A stretch of DNA of 22,103 nucleotides, from positions 1 to 22,103 of the forward strand of contig CAUDZT010000038.1 of the NCBI GenBank assembly GCA_958453935.1, read 5' to 3'. The notes under the pieces were generated by a model, which made no database searches, had not been told where the DNA came from, and saw nothing but the letters and a program-made list of their open reading frames with translations. Positions 8,242 through 16,064 of the stretch are shown piece after piece (positions within the stretch are counted from its first letter, which is position 1; the number at the start of each line of letters is the position of its first letter). This DNA comes from an uncultured Collinsella sp. GTDB lineage: Bacteria > Actinomycetota > Coriobacteriia > Coriobacteriales > Coriobacteriaceae. The position numbers and the translations under genes are program-made.

Positions 8242-10791
8242 CTACACCAAAGGATTACGTTTGAAATCCCAGGAGGTTTCAAACGAGTCCCAGTCGGTTT
8301 TTGATAGTTTGCGGCACGAGTCAACCATATTGTTGACCAACGGCTCCTGCTCTTCGTTCTGAATAATCGGGTAGGTTGCGATTTGGCCTACCTCGAAATT
8401 GAGTGTCGGCGAAAGCATGCTCGCGACGCGCATAATCACAGAACTGTTGCACGCTCCCTGAAGATACTTGAGTGATTTCTGATCGCTAAAAACGCTTGTA
8501 CCCGCCACATCAAACACATGGCCAGCAGGCTTAAAGCGAAATGCAATAGACCCACTCGAAATCTTCGACCAGGTAATCGATGGACTAAAGAAGCAGTTTG
8601 TATTCTGTGGCCTGGAAAGCAATTTACCATTCTGGTCTTTGTAATTACGAATCTCCCATCCGTCATTCTCCCAGTTAACAACTGCGCTATTATTTCCGTA
8701 CCATTTACGGAAATCGCCACCCTTGTTGTAGGGGAACCATTTACAAGCGCTTTCAATCGACTCTTGAATAGACCCACAGGAGTAGGCGCTCTTACAACCA
8801 TCGACTTCCCACCACTCGCGAACGAAACGAGCGTTTTCACCAGTAGCAAGCCCTTGACGCGGTTTTCCGTACTCACTGAGTTGCTTTGCGTTTTCAAACG
8901 CATCCAGAAGCGCGTCGCTAGCCCAGTAGGCTATGGGAGTGCCGGGGATCTGTTTGAAGGTCTCGGCGTCGCGACGGTAGAACCAGCCGCAGTCGGGATT
9001 TCGGATCGCCTCGAGGGCCTTCGGGGCCTGACCGGAAGCTCCAACGAAGTCCGAAAGGCGCACATAGCCGCCCTTGTAGCCCTTGATGAATGAATTGTGG
9101 AACGTGTAGGTACAGATGGGCACAGTCGCACCAGCGAAACCCGAGTACTCGAGCTGGATGAGAGAAGTCAGCGTTCTGTTGTCGATAATCTCGTTGCGGA
9201 GCTTCTCGTAGCTTCCGATGAACATCCAGACGAAGGGCGACATGACGCCACACTCGCCGTGGTCTTTGGCGAGATTGAACATGCGGACGACAAAGCTGGA
9301 GAACAAATCGCTCTTCACGTCGGGGTAGTTCTTCTTGACCCACTTAGACATGAAGGAGCCGAAGCTAGAGCTTCCCATGTAGGGCGGGTTGGCCACCACG
9401 CAGTCGTGGCGGCGAGCGAGGATCTCGCAGGTCTTAAGGGCACATTCCAGTTTGTTTTTAGAACTACCGTCAAACAGACCATCGGTGCCGGTGAGCTCGA
9501 TCGTCTCACGCAGTGCGGCAAGGTCGCCCTCACTTGGAGCGAGCAGCGAGCCGACCTCGCCCAGATGCGATAGAGCATCGATGAGGTCCTTCTTCTTGGC
9601 AAGCGCGGCGCCGTGCGGAATGTCATCCTCCTCCAGCATAACCGGCTCGAGCACGGCAATATCCGCCTGAACTCCACGGTTAAAGAAACGTCTATCCATC
9701 TCTCGGGCACACATAGCCAGCGCCAACCCCGCAATCTGGGCGGCGCGAGGGTCAATTTCCATACCATGAAGGTTCTTGGACAGAATGAGTCCGGGGACAT
9801 CGCGCATGCGGTATTCGCGCTCTAAATACATCTTTGCCAAAAGCTCAAAAGCGTAAACGAGAATGTGACCCGATCCGCAAGCCGGATCACACAGCGAAAT
9901 ATCCTCGGGGCCCTCGATTTTAATGAAGTCCTCGTGCTCCGTATCGGGCTCGATGTAGTACTCCATGTCGTCGCGCAGGGGACTTCCCGGATTGTTCAGC
10001 ATCCACAAGCGCCCCAAGGAATTCTGCACCATGTAGCGCACAATCCAGCTGGGCGTAAATAGCTGTGTTGCCGGACCAATGGTGTCCGGCGTCTCCTTGG
10101 CCTTAGATTTAAAGAATGCGTCTTTGACCTCGGAATTGTAGAACTGATACATCCAGCCCAAGGACTCAACGTTTTCCCACGTGCTTCGCTTAACCCGTTC
10201 GACTAGAGCGCACAGTACACCTTCTTCGCCGCAGTCCAAAAGCCTTGTCGGAAGCAGTAACGCATCCGCCGTGCCCACGCGGCCAAAGATGTCGGGCAGG
10301 CACTCGGCGAGCTCGTTCATCTGCGCCACCAAAATAAGACGGAACAGCGCCTCATCATCTGCCGCAGCGACAAGGTCAAACACGCGATCGCGCTCTAAGC
10401 CCGGCAGATCAAGCTCCGTCGGCATACGCAAGCAGTCTGGCGAAAATCTATCGTACCCCGAGGTTTCGCAATATGAACTTAGCATGCGGACGCCACAAGG
10501 CAGATAGCCTCGTACTTCCATATAGCGTATTGCAGCGAAGCGATTGAACCAGGTGTAGGCCATTTCCTCGCAAAAGTGCGCATAGCCGCCATGCTCTATG
10601 CGGCGATACAGCTCCGAACGTTGTGAACGCTCGAGCGCAGAGAGCACCGTGCCCTTAACGATGGTTGCATCGCGATCGAATTCTTCACGCCCCGCATCGT
10701 CGAGCCCGTAGGCATAGCAACGCTGACGAACCTCGTCAATTAAACGGATGCGCGCCCAAGGGCAAAACTTTTCGAGCTCTTTCGTATCCAT
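8242..10791 (-). CDS. pglX: PglX N-terminal part: adenine-specific DNA methyltransferase of BREX
   Basis: An 849-residue protein containing the catalytic core of PglX, which methylates N6 of adenine in a non-palindromic site to mark host DNA in BREX. The SAM-binding motif I is DPACGSGH (302-309) and the catalytic motif IV is NPPY (468-471, in CVVANPPYMGSSSFGSF). A long N-terminal helical region (1-240) and the TPSWIVRYMVQNSLG lead-in are typical. The region about 600-830 is probably the target-recognition part and is more A/T-rich than the rest. The protein stops at SWDFKRNPLV, where full-length PglX would continue for about 320 more residues; that remainder is the separate gene at 6571-7539. 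The start ATG has GGGAG 4 bases ahead and lies 9 bp after the brxC stop. Confidence 0.9.
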   Translation of the reverse strand: MDTKELEKFCPWARIRLIDEVRQRCYAYGLDDAGREEFDRDATIVKGTVLSALERSQRSELYRRIEHGGYAHFCEEMAYTWFNRFAAIRYMEVRGYLPCGVRMLSSYCETSGYDRFSPDCLRMPTELDLPGLERDRVFDLVAAADDEALFRLILVAQMNELAECLPDIFGRVGTADALLLPTRLLDCGEEGVLCALVERVKRSTWENVESLGWMYQFYNSEVKDAFFKSKAKETPDTIGPATQLFTPSWIVRYMVQNSLGRLWMLNNPGSPLRDDMEYYIEPDTEHEDFIKIEGPEDISLCDPACGSGHILVYAFELLAKMYLEREYRMRDVPGLILSKNLHGMEIDPRAAQIAGLALAMCAREMDRRFFNRGVQADIAVLEPVMLEEDDIPHGAALAKKKDLIDALSHLGEVGSLLAPSEGDLAALRETIELTGTDGLFDGSSKNKLECALKTCEILARRHDCVVANPPYMGSSSFGSFMSKWVKKNYPDVKSDLFSSFVVRMFNLAKDHGECGVMSPFVWMFIGSYEKLRNEIIDNRTLTSLIQLEYSGFAGATVPICTYTFHNSFIKGYKGGYVRLSDFVGASGQAPKALEAIRNPDCGWFYRRDAETFKQIPGTPIAYWASDALLDAFENAKQLSEYGKPRQGLATGENARFVREWWEVDGCKSAYSCGSIQESIESACKWFPYNKGGDFRKWYGNNSAVVNWENDGWEIRNYKDQNGKLLSRPQNTNCFFSPSITWSKISSGSIAFRFKPAGHVFDVAGTSVFSDQKSLKYLQGACNSSVIMRVASMLSPTLNFEVGQIATYPIIQNEEQEPLVNNMVDSCRKLSKTDWDSFETSWDFKRNPLV

Positions 10792-10800
10792 GTTTCTCCC

Positions 10801-13800
10801 TTAGCCCAAACGGATGGCGTCATTACCCTCAAGGCTTCGCAGTAGCTCTTTGCGCGCGGCATCCAAATAGTCATCAATCTGCTGTTGCGAGCTCAGCTCC
10901 AGCGGCCTAAACACCATGCTGCGACTCACCGATTTAACACGTCGCCTAGGTGCCGGTGCAGATTGGGGCTTATTCGGCAGGCCTGGCGCAGTGGCCCCCG
11001 AATAATCAGTCGTTACCGTCACGCTCGTATTTGCCGGTTTGGGACGATTCGCCTCTTCATAGGCATCGTCAATCATTTTGTACAGGGTCGTCTGAGCACG
11101 ATCGAGCTTGACGGGCACAGCATCCAGGGCGGTCAGCGTCGCTGCATTGTGTACCTCATCTTTTCGAGCACTATGCGTCTCCCCAATGCGCGTCAGCGCA
11201 ACGCCCTTGTTTTGGGCATACGCTTCGATATCCTTATAGCGCTCCTCGACAGAATTGAGCATGGCGATACGCTTTTGGTCCAAAAGCTCCTTGTAGGCAG
11301 CTCTCACCTTTAGGTTTGCCTCGGATAGCTTTTGGAACTGCAGGCTCAGACTTGGTTTCTTAACTGCTTCCCTGATGACAGAAAGTGCATTCAGCGTTTC
11401 CGAGGAGCCCTCAAAGTAATCGCGCTCGCTCTCTATTTGCTTGAATATCTCGCAGGCACTGTCGAATACGGTCACCTTGCTCCCGAAAAACTCGTCAATG
11501 TCTTCGAGATCTTCAGCCGTATCCCGCAGCTCGTTCTCTTTTCCAGCGATTGCCGCAATTAGATCGACGGCATCGCGGCCACTCTGCAATAAGCTCTCGA
11601 TAAGGTTCTTTGCATCCACGACCTCTTTGTAGCCCGGGTAATCGGGGTTACGCAGGTACTCGACCGAAAGAAGACCCGTTAAGCCGTCGCGGCGCCCCTC
11701 AAGCTCCTTACGGCATGCTTCGGCAAGACTGTCCTCTTCGAGCGGCAAAGTATGATTGCCGCCCAGTTCTTCTACGGCCTGTCGCGCCTTGGATATGGAA
11801 GCCCGAGAAAGCTGCTGGCGCGCCTCAACAACAGCCTGTCGTGCCTTAGCAGCCTTTCGCAGATAATCGATGATCTTGGAATCCCTAAGATCAATCGCTT
11901 GTCCCGCGCAGAGCAGGCGAGCACGCTTTTGCGCTAGCAGCGTTGCAACCACGGCGGCAATGTCAATTTCCGCCCAACCATAAGGCTTCGCATGGTACGT
12001 CTCGAGCAGCTCACCCATTGTTACCTGCATATGTTGGGCAGTGCGAGCTTCCAGCAGGTGCATAACCGCTTCGATGGCCCCGGCGTTAGGCTCTTGCCCA
12101 TTCATTGCCGGAGTGTAAGCGGTTAGAATTTGCTTGATCTGCACATCACTGTCGTAGTTTTTATCAATAAGCGACAACTTGTTGTACGTAACGGAAACAA
12201 GCTGGCGTACGCAGTCCTCGATCATATTCTTGGCAGACGCCGATTTGACTGGCGAATACTCACTGCCGTAGATATAGAACGTTCCATGCAGCACCGCCTG
12301 GCGCATAAGGTCCTCGGCACGCTTATCCAGAGCGACACGCTCTTGCTGCTTACCACGCAAGATCGAAGCCACCACTTCGCTGTGATTGTCTGCCTGACGG
12401 CTATTGAGATACTGCTCAATACATGCCGACTGATACAGACAGTCGTAATAATCCTGCTGGGCATCGAGCGCCACAATGGCCTCTCCCCTGCTAGAGCTAA
12501 GGAGCAGGTCCTCGCGCGAAGGGATCGGGGCGCCATCCACACCAGAAATAACGCGCAGCGCCAGCCCCGACGCGCTGTTAAAACGGGTGTCGTCCAGATA
12601 TTCCTCAACGTCAAAAACGTTTTTGCCAACCGTCACCTTGGCGTTTTCGAAGACCTGCCTAAACATGATCTGTGCGGCCTTGGACGTAATCTTCGCAGCA
12701 TCCGGCTGCACGCGCGAAATCTGCTGAGCGATTTCCTGCTCTTCGTCGGTCAGGTATTTATACGTTTCGCCATTGCGAGCCACATAGTTTTGGCGTACCA
12801 AACGCTCCAAGGACTGTGCAATTTGCTCGCGAACAACAATGCGGTCGGTGCGGACATCGTCGGTCATAAGGGTGATCAAGTTTTCAACGTTTGCCGGCAT
12901 GTCCTTATCGACATACAGGATCAAGAAAAGCAGCTTGAGCACCGGAATATCGCATTCCTCGAGACCATGTCCCTTTTGGGCGGCATCTGCCGCTCGAAGA
13001 ACAACACGACGATGATAGTCCTCGAGCGACGTCGCAATCGTATTGTAGAAACGCCAGAGTGGAACCAGTGCATTCTGATCCTTATCCTCTATGCAGCGAG
13101 CGGAATCTTGAAAGCCGCTCAGCATCGAACGCTCGGCACTTGAACTGTTTTTTCCGGACGCACCGTGATTGCGCAGCTCGTCCATGATTTTTTGAATGAG
13201 CTTAAACTGGTAATCAGCAAACGGATACGTACTGGCAAAGTCTTCGGCGCTTTCGTAGCCAATTAGATCGGCTGCCGCGTCCTTAAAGCTGTACAAGTTG
13301 TTGAGGACAGCCGAACGCTCTTGATATTCAACTTTCAGCAAATCATTTGCATCCTGGTTTTTCGCCAGGATGCGGCGACGAATAACTTCATCGGCGCATG
13401 AGCTGCTCAAAGATAAACGCGTATTAAAGCGGTCCTGAATCTTAGAAAAGTCAGCTCCCTTAACCTTGGTAATTTGATCAATCGCCTGCTGTCCGGTAAC
13501 CATAACCCACACGCGTCCGCCGCACTTGGTGCCCAGAGCCTCGACGATGCTCTGCAGGTTCAGCATAAGCTCGGTATCGCTCGCGATAAACTGGCTCATC
13601 TCGTCGGCCATAAAGATCATGCGATAAGAGCCGCCGCATTCTTGTTCGCGACGCCTTGTGTATTTGGCAATATCGTCGGTCAGCTGGTCGATTGAAAAAT
13701 CATTGCTTTCCGATTTTTCGTACCAGCGTTCCGCCTCGCCCTCGCTCATGACGCCCGTGCGGCTGAGCGCCTCGATAACGTCATCGGAGTTGATGTCGTA

Positions 13801-14391
13801 GTCCTCGCGGCCATCGACCCAGGAACCACCGCTAATCTCTTCGAATGCGGCACGGAATTCCTGAGTTTTACCGGCGTCGTCAATACGACGCTCCAAGCGG
13901 GCGAGTTTAAAATCTGCACCGTAGAACCCACGGCTCTCGTAATACATCTTGGCAAAAATACGCGCAACCGCACTACCGTCTTTATTGAGCGGACTCTTGA
14001 CGCCCATGTTAAAAAGGATAGCGTCGGTCGTCACGCCTGCCGCGCGTTTCGCCTTGTCGGCAAGTTCGGCATCTTCAAAACGCGGGCCAATATACTCGAT
14101 CGCAGTTTTGCCCTCCGCCTCGCGGTTCGTGAACAAGTAGCTGAGCATCTTGAGAAAGTGAGATTTACCTGAGCCAAACGAGCCGCTAATCCACACGCCG
14201 ATTTTATCCGTCGGATTATCGAAAGCCCTCTCGTACGCATCAAAGAGCGTCTTGAAGTGACGGCGAAGCTCATCTGTCACAACGTATTCATTCAGCTCTT
14301 GCCTGACGCTGCCGTCGTCTTCCTGATCAACCTTAATAACGCCGTTAATGTTTCGGTCGATATCGTGCTCAAACATATCTTTGATCTTCAT
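10801..14391 (-). CDS. brxC: BREX ATPase BrxC
   Basis: A 1,196-residue P-loop ATPase, matching the usual size of BrxC (about 1,200). The N-terminus MKIKDMFEHDIDRNINGVIK is characteristic. Walker A is GSFGSGKS (70-77) and the Walker B-like MADEMSQF is at 261-268, followed by a sensor-like WVMVTGQQAIDQ. The middle carries PglY/BrxC-type helical regions, and the C-terminal part is rich in charged helices, then a basic/alanine-rich linker (about 1125-1160), then a short terminal domain (VFRPLELSSQQQIDDYLDAA). BrxC is an essential BREX component thought to act as a DNA-associated AAA+ machine. It sits 30 bp after brxB with AAAGG ahead of the ATG. Nothing in it appears damaged. Confidence 0.92.
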   Translation of the reverse strand: MKIKDMFEHDIDRNINGVIKVDQEDDGSVRQELNEYVVTDELRRHFKTLFDAYERAFDNPTDKIGVWISGSFGSGKSHFLKMLSYLFTNREAEGKTAIEYIGPRFEDAELADKAKRAAGVTTDAILFNMGVKSPLNKDGSAVARIFAKMYYESRGFYGADFKLARLERRIDDAGKTQEFRAAFEEISGGSWVDGREDYDINSDDVIEALSRTGVMSEGEAERWYEKSESNDFSIDQLTDDIAKYTRRREQECGGSYRMIFMADEMSQFIASDTELMLNLQSIVEALGTKCGGRVWVMVTGQQAIDQITKVKGADFSKIQDRFNTRLSLSSSCADEVIRRRILAKNQDANDLLKVEYQERSAVLNNLYSFKDAAADLIGYESAEDFASTYPFADYQFKLIQKIMDELRNHGASGKNSSSAERSMLSGFQDSARCIEDKDQNALVPLWRFYNTIATSLEDYHRRVVLRAADAAQKGHGLEECDIPVLKLLFLILYVDKDMPANVENLITLMTDDVRTDRIVVREQIAQSLERLVRQNYVARNGETYKYLTDEEQEIAQQISRVQPDAAKITSKAAQIMFRQVFENAKVTVGKNVFDVEEYLDDTRFNSASGLALRVISGVDGAPIPSREDLLLSSSRGEAIVALDAQQDYYDCLYQSACIEQYLNSRQADNHSEVVASILRGKQQERVALDKRAEDLMRQAVLHGTFYIYGSEYSPVKSASAKNMIEDCVRQLVSVTYNKLSLIDKNYDSDVQIKQILTAYTPAMNGQEPNAGAIEAVMHLLEARTAQHMQVTMGELLETYHAKPYGWAEIDIAAVVATLLAQKRARLLCAGQAIDLRDSKIIDYLRKAAKARQAVVEARQQLSRASISKARQAVEELGGNHTLPLEEDSLAEACRKELEGRRDGLTGLLSVEYLRNPDYPGYKEVVDAKNLIESLLQSGRDAVDLIAAIAGKENELRDTAEDLEDIDEFFGSKVTVFDSACEIFKQIESERDYFEGSSETLNALSVIREAVKKPSLSLQFQKLSEANLKVRAAYKELLDQKRIAMLNSVEERYKDIEAYAQNKGVALTRIGETHSARKDEVHNAATLTALDAVPVKLDRAQTTLYKMIDDAYEEANRPKPANTSVTVTTDYSGATAPGLPNKPQSAPAPRRRVKSVSRSMVFRPLELSSQQQIDDYLDAARKELLRSLEGNDAIRLG

Positions 14392-14421
14392 GGGAATGCC
14401 TTTCGATGACCGGAAACGTTT

Positions 14422-15036
14422 TTAGAGTTGGTTAAACGCGCGATAGTAGTTGCCGTCGGCAATCGTGCCAAACAGCTTTAACTGCTGCCCGTCATAGGTG
14501 CCGGGATAAAACAAAACGACGGGGATATCGGAAAACACCGGCTGAATAGACTCGAGAATGATATGAGCCCGCATGAACGGATAGATCTTGCCAACGCCCG
14601 TAACAATCAAGACGTCGCGCCCACGCTTCGGCTCGCCGTATCTCTCGATAAAACTGTCGTGAATGAACTCGAGGTACTTCTCGGGTCCCACACGGCTCTG
14701 CATGCGCTGTAAGAAGTGATCGCTGCCTCGTTTTTCCTCGAGGGCGCTCATCTTTTCTAAGATGCCGCGTTTTTCGCAAATGCCGATAAACACGCTCCAT
14801 AGATCAAACGAAACAATGTTAGGGGAGTCGTTTTTTGTCTGGAGCTCGTGCGCGCTATCATCCACTAGCTGCTGAGTCAGAGCGCGCACCTGGTCCTCTT
14901 GCCTAGCTGCATATGGATAGATATAGAGTGGAACCTCGCCACCCAAGCCACGACAATTCAAAAACTCGGGGTCGTGGAATTTGGAACGAATGAGCTCAAA
15001 GCTCATGTCGATTGAAGGTAACTCGGTTGCTGTCAT
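14422..15036 (-). CDS. brxB: BREX protein BrxB (DUF1788)
   Basis: A 204-residue protein of the usual BrxB length. Recognisable DUF1788 features are RGLGGEVPLYIYPY (48-61), the VLIVTGVGKIYPFMRAHIIL block (about 145-164), and the C-terminal PVVLFYPGTYDGQQLKLFG plus NYYRAFNQL. BrxB is needed for BREX restriction and methylation in characterised systems, and its biochemical role is not settled. The start ATG has AGAGGTG 4 bases ahead. It lies 9 bp after the end of the brxA frame, so its translation would normally be coupled to brxA; the nonsense codon in brxA could weaken that coupling. Confidence 0.92.
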   Translation of the reverse strand: MTATELPSIDMSFELIRSKFHDPEFLNCRGLGGEVPLYIYPYAARQEDQVRALTQQLVDDSAHELQTKNDSPNIVSFDLWSVFIGICEKRGILEKMSALEEKRGSDHFLQRMQSRVGPEKYLEFIHDSFIERYGEPKRGRDVLIVTGVGKIYPFMRAHIILESIQPVFSDIPVVLFYPGTYDGQQLKLFGTIADGNYYRAFNQL

Positions 15037-15045
15037 CTCGCACCT

Positions 15046-15669
15046 CTATTCCGTTATGCCAAAGGCAGGCAGAACCGCCGCATCGTCGTTGGCCCGAACA
15101 CAACGCTCGAGCTCAAAATCGAGCAATGGCGGACGAAGGGCTTCGGTTTTGCGGCTATACAATCCGGCGCCCTCTATACAGTTGACGAGAACTTGGCGCA
15201 CTTTATTGCACGTGGCATCCGACCACGTTGCAACGCGATCGTCCTGCGCGCGAAGCCCTTCGATAAACGTAACGATCTCCGATTTTCGAAGCGAGAGATC
15301 AAAAAGACTGAACTTAGGGGCAATCACGCACGTCATAAAGTCCCAGACAACTCGGTTGTCGCACATCATTGCATACAGGTTGACCTGCGCAAGCTGTTCG
15401 AGCGAGCCATGCGCAGCAAGATTAATCAGGCTCGCGCGCACGTCTTCGTCTTCGCTAAGAGCCAACAACCGGCGGCAGCAAGCACGGGTGATAGACTATT
15501 GCTCACGCTCAGTAGGATATTGGAATAGATTTTGGGCGGTAACCTTTTCAATAATCTCTTTCGTATCAGAAAGGTTCTCGTCCGCCATGAGGCGCGCAAC
15601 GACACGCGTCTCATTAACAAGCCACTGCTCGCGTGTCATAGAACCACGATAGGTGGTGGGCATGCTCAT
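15046..15669 (-). pseudogene. brxA: brxA (DUF1819) interrupted by in-frame TAG
   Basis: Read from the ATG at 15669 (GAGAGG 9 bases ahead), the frame gives 57 residues (MSMPTTYRGSMTREQWLVNE... NLFQYPTEREQ). It then meets TAG at 15496-15498 and continues in the same frame for 150 residues (SITRACCRRLLALSEDEDV ... LLDFELERCVRANDD). Both sides are clearly BrxA: the first has the start of the domain with the NLFQYPTERE box, and the second has VVWDFMTCVIAPKFSLFDLS and CNKVRQVLVNCIEGAGLYS. Together they make 207 residues, normal for this small DNA-binding BREX protein. No frameshift is needed; a single codon is changed. A TTG at 15468 could restart translation but lacks a good ribosome site. A real mutation, a sequencing error, or suppression of UAG are all possible. 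Confidence 0.85.
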
Positions 15670-15687
15670 GTCGTTCAGCCTCTCGAC

Positions 15688-15720
15688 GAATCAAATAGGT
15701 ACATTTGATTCATACGACAA
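15688..15720 (-). promoter_or_regulatory. Candidate BREX promoter with overlapping operator-like inverted repeat
   Basis: On the minus strand TTGTCG (15715-15720) and TATTTG (15692-15697) are 17 bp apart, which would start transcription about 16 bases before the brxA ATG. A perfect inverted repeat with 9-bp arms covers the -10: GAATCAAAT (15688-15696) and ATTTGATTC (15703-15711), with a 6-bp spacer. The overlap suggests repression by a dimeric DNA-binding protein. No regulator gene precedes brxA here, so the HTH proteins inside the operon are the nearest candidates; that link is an inference. Confidence 0.45.
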
Positions 15721-15739
15721 AACGCTTCACATCCATTGA

Positions 15740-15764
15740 GCAACATTTTGTTGCACAACATTTT
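15740..15764. repeat. Inverted and direct repeat upstream of brxA promoter
   Basis: GCAACA (15740-15745) and TGTTGC (15749-15754) form a perfect inverted repeat around TTT. CAACATTTT occurs twice, at 15741-15749 and 15756-15764, offset by 15 bp. It lies upstream of the candidate brxA -35 and may be a second regulator site. No function can be assigned. Confidence 0.35.
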
Positions 15765-16017
15765 AGCTGCGAAAACTCCCTGAACGGTAAAAATATTCTG
15801 TGAACGGCAAAAAGAGGATCTGGTTTATTTCGGTTCCCGAACGGCATAAGCCGTAGGCAAACAATATGCTCCAAGAGGACTTGATGTCACCCCGTGAAGC
15901 TGGGGGCGGCAGCGAATACGAGCCCCGAGCCAAGCCCCTCCCCCATGTAACCATCCTGTAAATCATAGCGGCGCACTCGAGTTTTACCGTGATGCGGTCG
16001 CGCCTGACGCTCCACTG

Positions 16018-16055
16018 TGCTAAAGTATCCCGAACGTTCAAACGACTACGAGGGG
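16018..16055 (+). promoter_or_regulatory. serC extended -10 and ribosome site
   Basis: TGC-TAAAGT (16018-16026) is an extended -10 element without a convincing -35. GAGGGG (16050-16055) is the ribosome site for the ATG at 16065. The expected leader is about 30 bases, too short for a riboswitch. A small palindrome, GAACGTTC (16032-16039), sits at the predicted start of transcription. Confidence 0.4.
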
Positions 16056-16064
16056 AACTAGAAG

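Larger units (their letters stand above)
7543..8250 (-). repeat. Short direct repeats flanking the cassette in pglX
   Basis: On the coding strand, TTGG-TGTA (8250 to 8243) spans the stop of the pglX N-terminal part. TTGGGTGTA (7551 to 7543) lies just before the ATG of the C-terminal part. The copies differ by one G and are 700 bp apart. In both copies the leading TTG is a codon in the frame of its own gene. Crossing over inside the shared TTGG would therefore give ...NPL-GVN-MSTLLADKY..., an uninterrupted reading frame. The repeat is short and could be coincidental; no recombinase gene is seen in the cassette. Confidence 0.4.
15670..16064. other. Divergent intergenic region between brxA and serC
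   Basis: These 395 bp hold the brxA control region at the left and the serC promoter at the right. Between them are TGAACGGTAAAAA (15781-15793) and TGAACGGCAAAAA (15801-15813), a direct repeat with a 20-bp period. There is also a small hairpin, ACGGC-ATAA-GCCGT (15841-15854), and a G/C-rich stretch at about 15899-15955 that could fold but matches no RNA family I know. No tRNA, SRP RNA or tmRNA hallmarks are present. A minus-strand open frame here overlaps serC and shows no protein-like features. Confidence 0.5.

Noticed and set aside
1..15669. CRISPR array, integrase or insertion sequence in the island
   Set aside because: No regularly spaced repeats and no transposase or integrase motifs were found on either strand.
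15899..15955. G/C-rich foldable stretch upstream of serC as an SRP RNA, riboswitch or T-box
   Set aside because: No SRP tetraloop region, T-box or specifier features are present, and the likely serC transcription start is downstream of it.
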